Source: Acidimicrobiia bacterium (GTDB lineage: Bacteria; Actinomycetota; Acidimicrobiia; Acidimicrobiales; AC-14). Taken from it: 64,000 bases of DNA. Both the position numbers and the translations under genes were made by a program. The DNA lies in contig JAHFUR010000005.1 in NCBI GenBank assembly GCA_023264995.1, positions 62,001 to 126,000 of the forward strand. The letters run 5' to 3'. How positions within the stretch are numbered: position 1 is the first letter of the stretch; each line of letters starts with the position of its first letter. The notes beneath the pieces are model-generated. The model was not told the origin of the DNA, searched no databases, and saw nothing but the letters and a program-made list of their open reading frames with translations. Below, one piece after another: positions 60,634 through 64,000 of the stretch.

Positions 60634-62158
60634 CGGTCCAGGTAAGCACAGGGAGCGCACTATCAGGCCGCGAGGGAGCATTGGGGCGGCGCTGGCCGGC
60701 GGGTTGCTGCTGGCCGCCAGCCTGCCGCCATGGCCGGTGGCGACGGGGGCCTGGCCACTCGGGCTGGCCGGCGCCGCCCTGGTGTTGGTGGCGCTCGACG
60801 GTCGCCATGGGCGGGGTCGACTGGCCGCCGGCATGGCCGCCGGCCTCGGCCTCTACCTCCCCGGGCTGTGGTGGATGCGCGACTTCAGCGCGCCCGGGTA
60901 CGTCGTCGCCACCCTCATGGAGGCGGGGTTCCTGGCCGCCGGCGTGGCCCTCGTGCCGCCGGCGGGGCGCTGGCGGCGGGCACTGGCGTTCCCCGCCGCC
61001 CTGGTCATGGTCGAGGCCGTCCGGGGCGCGTGGCCCTTCGGCGGTCTGCCCATCTCCGGGATCGACCTCGGCCAGGTGGGGGGACCGCTGGCGCCGGCGG
61101 CCCGCATCGGCGGGCGCCTCCTCCTGGTCGCCCTGGTCGGCATCGGTGGCGTGGCCCTCGCCAGCCTGGGCCGGCGCCGATGGCGGATGGCGCTGGCCGG
61201 GGCCGCAGCCGTGGCCGTCGTGGCCGGCCTGGGGGTCGTCGCGCCCGACGGTTCCCCGACCGGTCGCCGGCTGGCGGTCGCCGCCGTCCAGGGCGGGGGC
61301 CCCCGGGGCACGAGGGCCATCTCGAGCGACCCGGCTCTCGTGTTCGAACGCCACCTCGCCGCCACCGCCGGCGTGCGGCTCCCCGTCGACCTTGTCCTGT
61401 GGCCGGAGGACGTGGTCGACGTCGAGGACGAGATCGCCACCACGCCCGAGGGCCGGCGGCTGGCCGCACTGGCCAGCTCCCTGCACGCCACCCTGGTCGC
61501 CGGCGTGGTCCAGGACGAGCCAGGCCGGCGCTTCCGCAACTCGGCGGTGCCGTGGGGCCCCGACGGCACGCTCCTCCCCCGCTACGACAAGGTGCACCGG
61601 GTGCCCTTCGGCGAGTACATCCCGGCCCGCTCGTTCTTCGCCCGCCTGGCCGACGTCTCCGCCGTGCCCCGTGACGCCCTGGTCGGGCGGGGGCCCGCCG
61701 TCCTCGACACGCCGGCCGGCAAGCTCGGCGTGGTCATCAGCTACGAGGTCTTCTATCCCGACCGGGCCCGCGCCGCGGTGCGGGCCGGCGGCCAGGTCGT
61801 CCTGGTGCCAACCAACGCGTCGTCGTACCGCGACGCCCAGATCCCGTCCCAAGAAGTGGCCGTGGCTCGCCTGCGCGCCCTGGAAACCGGTCGCTGGGTG
61901 GTGCAGGCCGCGCCCACCGGGTACAGCGCGGTGATCGACCAGCGGGGCCGAGCCCGGGTGCAAAGCGGGCTGGGCGGGCCGGCGGTGCTCCAGGCCAGCG
62001 TCGACCTCCGCACCGGCCACACCCTGTTCGTCGCCCTCGGGCCGGCGCCATGGGTGGCCGGCGCCCTCTTCGCCCTCGCCGCCAGCTGGCTGAGACCCCG
62101 GACCGTTCGGTCAATCGGTGGTGACATTGCACCCCCGATTGACCAAACGTCGTCCTGA
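60623..62158 (+). CDS. lnt: Apolipoprotein N-acyltransferase homologue with Ser at the catalytic Cys position
   Basis: 511 residues from GTG 60623, a start that overlaps the divergent P450 gene by 11 bp; no better start is seen before the first membrane helix. Several membrane segments (residues 20-205), then a nitrilase-like domain. Catalytic Glu262 (VLWPEDVVD) and Lys323 (YDKVHRVPFGEY) are kept, and VPTNASSY is typical of Lnt. The nucleophile Cys position reads VISYEVFYP with Ser373 (AGC at 61739-61741). It may be inactive, act on another substrate, or use Ser. The last 16 codons lie in a palindromic element. Confidence 0.82.
   Translation: MTAIGPGKHRERTIRPRGSIGAALAGGLLLAASLPPWPVATGAWPLGLAGAALVLVALDGRHGRGRLAAGMAAGLGLYLPGLWWMRDFSAPGYVVATLMEAGFLAAGVALVPPAGRWRRALAFPAALVMVEAVRGAWPFGGLPISGIDLGQVGGPLAPAARIGGRLLLVALVGIGGVALASLGRRRWRMALAGAAAVAVVAGLGVVAPDGSPTGRRLAVAAVQGGGPRGTRAISSDPALVFERHLAATAGVRLPVDLVLWPEDVVDVEDEIATTPEGRRLAALASSLHATLVAGVVQDEPGRRFRNSAVPWGPDGTLLPRYDKVHRVPFGEYIPARSFFARLADVSAVPRDALVGRGPAVLDTPAGKLGVVISYEVFYPDRARAAVRAGGQVVLVPTNASSYRDAQIPSQEVAVARLRALETGRWVVQAAPTGYSAVIDQRGRARVQSGLGGPAVLQASVDLRTGHTLFVALGPAPWVAGALFALAASWLRPRTVRSIGGDIAPPIDQTSS
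62103..62150. repeat. Palindromic element (46-48 bp) inside the 3' end of lnt
   Basis: Arms 62104-62123 and 62130-62149 pair at 18 of 20 positions (core ggtcaatcgg / ccgattgacc) around acattg. It encodes the C-terminal TVRSIGGDIAPPIDQT of the Lnt homologue and ends 8 bp before the stop. Same size and placement as the other elements; arms unrelated to them. Confidence 0.78.
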
Positions 62159-62178
62159 CGACCGGCCACACTCTTGCG

Positions 62179-62541
62179 ATGCACCAGCCCATCTACCACC
62201 TCGCACTCGAGCATGCGTGGGCCGCGGCATGCGCGGCCGGGGACGGGTACCGCCGGTCCACGATCGACAGTTCGCTCGAAGAGGAAGGCTTCATCCACTG
62301 CTCGTTCCGGGACGAGGTGCAAGGGGTGGCCGACCGCTTCTACCAGGGACACGCCGACGTGCTCCTCCTGACCATCGACCCGTCCAGGGTGCCGGCCGAG
62401 ATCAGGACCGAGAACCTGTTCCCGCACATCTACGGACCGCTGCCGATCGATGCCGTCGTGAGCGTACGACCGGTCCCCTGTGGCGAAGATGGGCGGCTCC
62501 TGGTGGACGCCCTCCTTGACGGGCCGCCCGGCCCTGTTTGA
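62179..62541 (+). CDS. DUF952 family protein
   Basis: 120 residues from ATG 62179. Typical DUF952 blocks: IYHLALEHAWAAA, LEEEGFIHCSFRDEVQGVAD, LLLTIDPSRVPAEIRTEN and FPHIYGPLPIDAVV. The fold is related to ADP-ribosyltransferase-like domains by published family studies, but no activity is established. Lies 20 bp after lnt and 33 bp before the glycosyltransferase gene. Confidence 0.88.
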   Translation: MHQPIYHLALEHAWAAACAAGDGYRRSTIDSSLEEEGFIHCSFRDEVQGVADRFYQGHADVLLLTIDPSRVPAEIRTENLFPHIYGPLPIDAVVSVRPVPCGEDGRLLVDALLDGPPGPV

Positions 62542-62574
62542 TTCCACGCTCGGGGGCGGTCAGGCTCCTGCACC

Positions 62575-63819
62575 GTGCCCGAGCCGCTCCGAGTCGCCCT
62601 GCTGGCCTACCGGGGCAACCCCCATTCCGGCGGCCAGGGCGTCTACGTCCACTACCTGAGCCGCGAGCTGCACGCGCTCGGGCACCACGTCGAGGTCTTC
62701 AGCGGGCCGCCGTACCCCCGGCTCGCAGCCGGGGTGCCCGTCATCGAGGTGCCCAGCCTCGACCTGTACCGGCCGGAGAGCCCGTTCCGCACGCCGGCGC
62801 TGGAGGAGTTCCGCGACCTGGTCGACGTGGCCGAGTTCGCCACCATGTGCGCCGGCGGCTTCCCGGAGCCGTTCACGTTCAGCCTGCGGGCCCGGCGGGC
62901 CCTGCGGAGCCGCCGGGCCGACTTCGACGTGGTCCACGACAACCAGTGCCTGGGCTACGGCATCCTCGGGATCGCCCGCGACGGGCTGCCGGTGGTGGGC
63001 ACCATCCACCACCCGATCACCGTCGACCGGGCCGTCGAGCTGGCCGGCGCCGAGGGCTGGCGCCGGCAGATGAGCGTGCGCCGCTGGTACGGGTTCGTCC
63101 GCATGCAGAAGCGGGTGGCCCGGCGCATCGACCGGGTGCTGACCGTGTCGGAGTCGTCGGCGGGTGACATCGCCGCCCAGATGGGCGTGCGCCGGGACCG
63201 GATGTCGGTCGTGCCGGTCGGCGTGGACACCGGCCTGTTCCGGCCCCTCCCCCACATCGCCCGGGTGCCGGGACGGCTGATGACCACGGCCAGCGCCGAT
63301 GTCCCCCTCAAGGGCCTGGTGCCCCTCCTCGAGGCCCTGGCCAAGGTGCGGACCGAGCGCCACGCCGAGCTGGTCGTCGTCGGCGCGCCACGCGACGGCA
63401 GCATCGTGCCGGCCACGATCGAGCGCCTGGGGCTCGAAGGTGCGGTCACCATCGCCGGCATCGTCGACAACCTCCGCATGATCGAGCTCTACGCCGAGGC
63501 CGAGGTGGCCGTCGTGCCCTCGCTCTACGAGGGCTTCTCGCTGCCGGCGGTGGAGGCCATGGCCTGCGGGCTCCCCCTGGTCACGACCACCGGCGGGGCG
63601 CTCCCCGAGGTCGTGGGGGCCGACGGCGAGTGCGCCCTCCTCGTGCCGCCCAACGACCCCGGCGCGCTGGCGTCGGCCATCGTGACCGCCCTCGACGATG
63701 CCGAGCTACGGGCCCGCCTCGGCGCCGCCGGCCGCCAGCGCGTGCTGCGGAAGTTCACGTGGCGGGCCACGGCCGAGGCCACCGTCGAGGTGTACCGGGA
63801 GGCCGCTGGCTCTTGTTGA
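62575..63819 (+). CDS. Family 4 glycosyltransferase
   Basis: 414 residues, GTG start. GT-B fold: N-terminal acceptor domain with HSGGQGVYVHYLSRELHALG, and C-terminal donor domain with VPVGVDTGLFRP, PSLYEGFSLPAVEAMACGLP (E-x7-E) and GGALPEVVG. Adds a sugar from a nucleotide donor, most likely to a lipid or wall precursor; retaining mechanism by family. The next gene starts by overlapping the TGA, so they are co-transcribed. Confidence 0.92.
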   Translation: MPEPLRVALLAYRGNPHSGGQGVYVHYLSRELHALGHHVEVFSGPPYPRLAAGVPVIEVPSLDLYRPESPFRTPALEEFRDLVDVAEFATMCAGGFPEPFTFSLRARRALRSRRADFDVVHDNQCLGYGILGIARDGLPVVGTIHHPITVDRAVELAGAEGWRRQMSVRRWYGFVRMQKRVARRIDRVLTVSESSAGDIAAQMGVRRDRMSVVPVGVDTGLFRPLPHIARVPGRLMTTASADVPLKGLVPLLEALAKVRTERHAELVVVGAPRDGSIVPATIERLGLEGAVTIAGIVDNLRMIELYAEAEVAVVPSLYEGFSLPAVEAMACGLPLVTTTGGALPEVVGADGECALLVPPNDPGALASAIVTALDDAELRARLGAAGRQRVLRKFTWRATAEATVEVYREAAGSC

Positions 63820-64000
63820 CCGTGGACTTCGCCCGGCTCGGCCTTCGGGCGGGCGACCGGTTGCTCGACCTGGGCTGCGGGGGTGGGCGGCACGCCTTCG
63901 AGGCCCACCGCTTGGGCGCTCACACCGTGGCCTTCGACCGCAACGCCGGCGACACCAAGGACGCGGCCGCCATGCTGGCCGCCATGCGCCTGGCCGGTGA
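63816..64000 (+). CDS. Class I SAM-dependent methyltransferase, N-terminal part (runs off the window)
   Basis: 61 codons seen from TTG 63816 (overlapping the upstream TGA) or GTG 63822. SAM-binding loop LLDLGCGGGRHAFEAHRLGA and an acidic residue in VAFDRNAGD mark the family. Continues past the window edge. Operon partner of the glycosyltransferase. Confidence 0.85.
   Translation, partial: MTVDFARLGLRAGDRLLDLGCGGGRHAFEAHRLGAHTVAFDRNAGDTKDAAAMLAAMRLAG

Overview
The window is a gene-dense, very high-GC stretch of an actinobacterial chromosome. Many genes start with GTG, neighbouring genes often overlap by 4 bp (ATGA or GTGA), and the gene content is actinobacterial: a PdtaR-type ANTAR regulator, an F420-type LLM oxidoreductase, UdgX, an Rpf-like muralytic domain, a heme run of the coproporphyrin type, and MurA with Asp at the catalytic Cys position. 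No rRNA, tRNA or other strong taxonomic marker is present. A member of the Acidimicrobiia or a relative is my best guess, by inference only.

Layout. 0-16.7 kb: polA (5' part), Uma2-like nuclease, DtxR-type regulator, ANTAR regulator, malQ, metallo-hydrolase, epimerase, ArsC-like protein, serine hydrolase, Ser/Thr kinase, flavoprotein disulfide oxidoreductase, M50-TPR protein, then a minus-strand run of GtrA, cobT, methyltransferase and two lipoproteins. 16.7-24.5 kb: an AbiEi/DUF559 gene between two copies of a 48-bp palindromic element, then a same-strand run MoxR ATPase - DUF2201/VWA protein - unknown protein - HelD - MurA, the last three linked by 4-bp overlaps. 24.5-34.3 kb: Rpf-like protein, L,D-transpeptidase, two divergent AI-2E-family permeases, hydrolase and LLM oxidoreductase, an ABC exporter with a divergent MarR regulator, UdgX, a CDF transporter and a cupredoxin. 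34.3-42.9 kb: thiC with a TPP riboswitch, an SGNH hydrolase, a DUF2510 protein, and hemE-hemH-hemY. 42.9-44.7 kb: a complete IS element. 44.7-49.2 kb: two secreted or surface proteins, then a split NHEJ operon (ligase, Ku, LigD-type polymerase) between two inverted copies of another 48-bp element. 49.2-64 kb: two-component system with ABC transporter, CvfC-like protein with an acyltransferase, a DUF2087 regulator, a peptidoglycan-binding protein, a double cupredoxin, B12-type radical SAM, P450, an Lnt homologue, DUF952, a glycosyltransferase and the start of a methyltransferase.

Most notable observations: (1) between the two ABC exporter genes at 30.7 kb, three perfect 29-bp tandem repeats encode three identical 10-residue minigenes, each with its own Shine-Dalgarno-like site and each joined to the next by ATGA, forming a relay from the ATPase stop to the permease start; (2) seven 46-48 bp palindromic elements abut or overlap gene 3' ends, and two pairs of them flank an AbiEi/DUF559 gene and the NHEJ operon; (3) an IS inserted in a CTAG that looks to have been the shared stop of two convergent genes, and its target duplication kept both stops; (4) an in-frame amber codon appears to truncate the DUF2087 regulator; (5) Lnt has Ser in place of the catalytic Cys, and MurA has Asp in place of the fosfomycin-target Cys.
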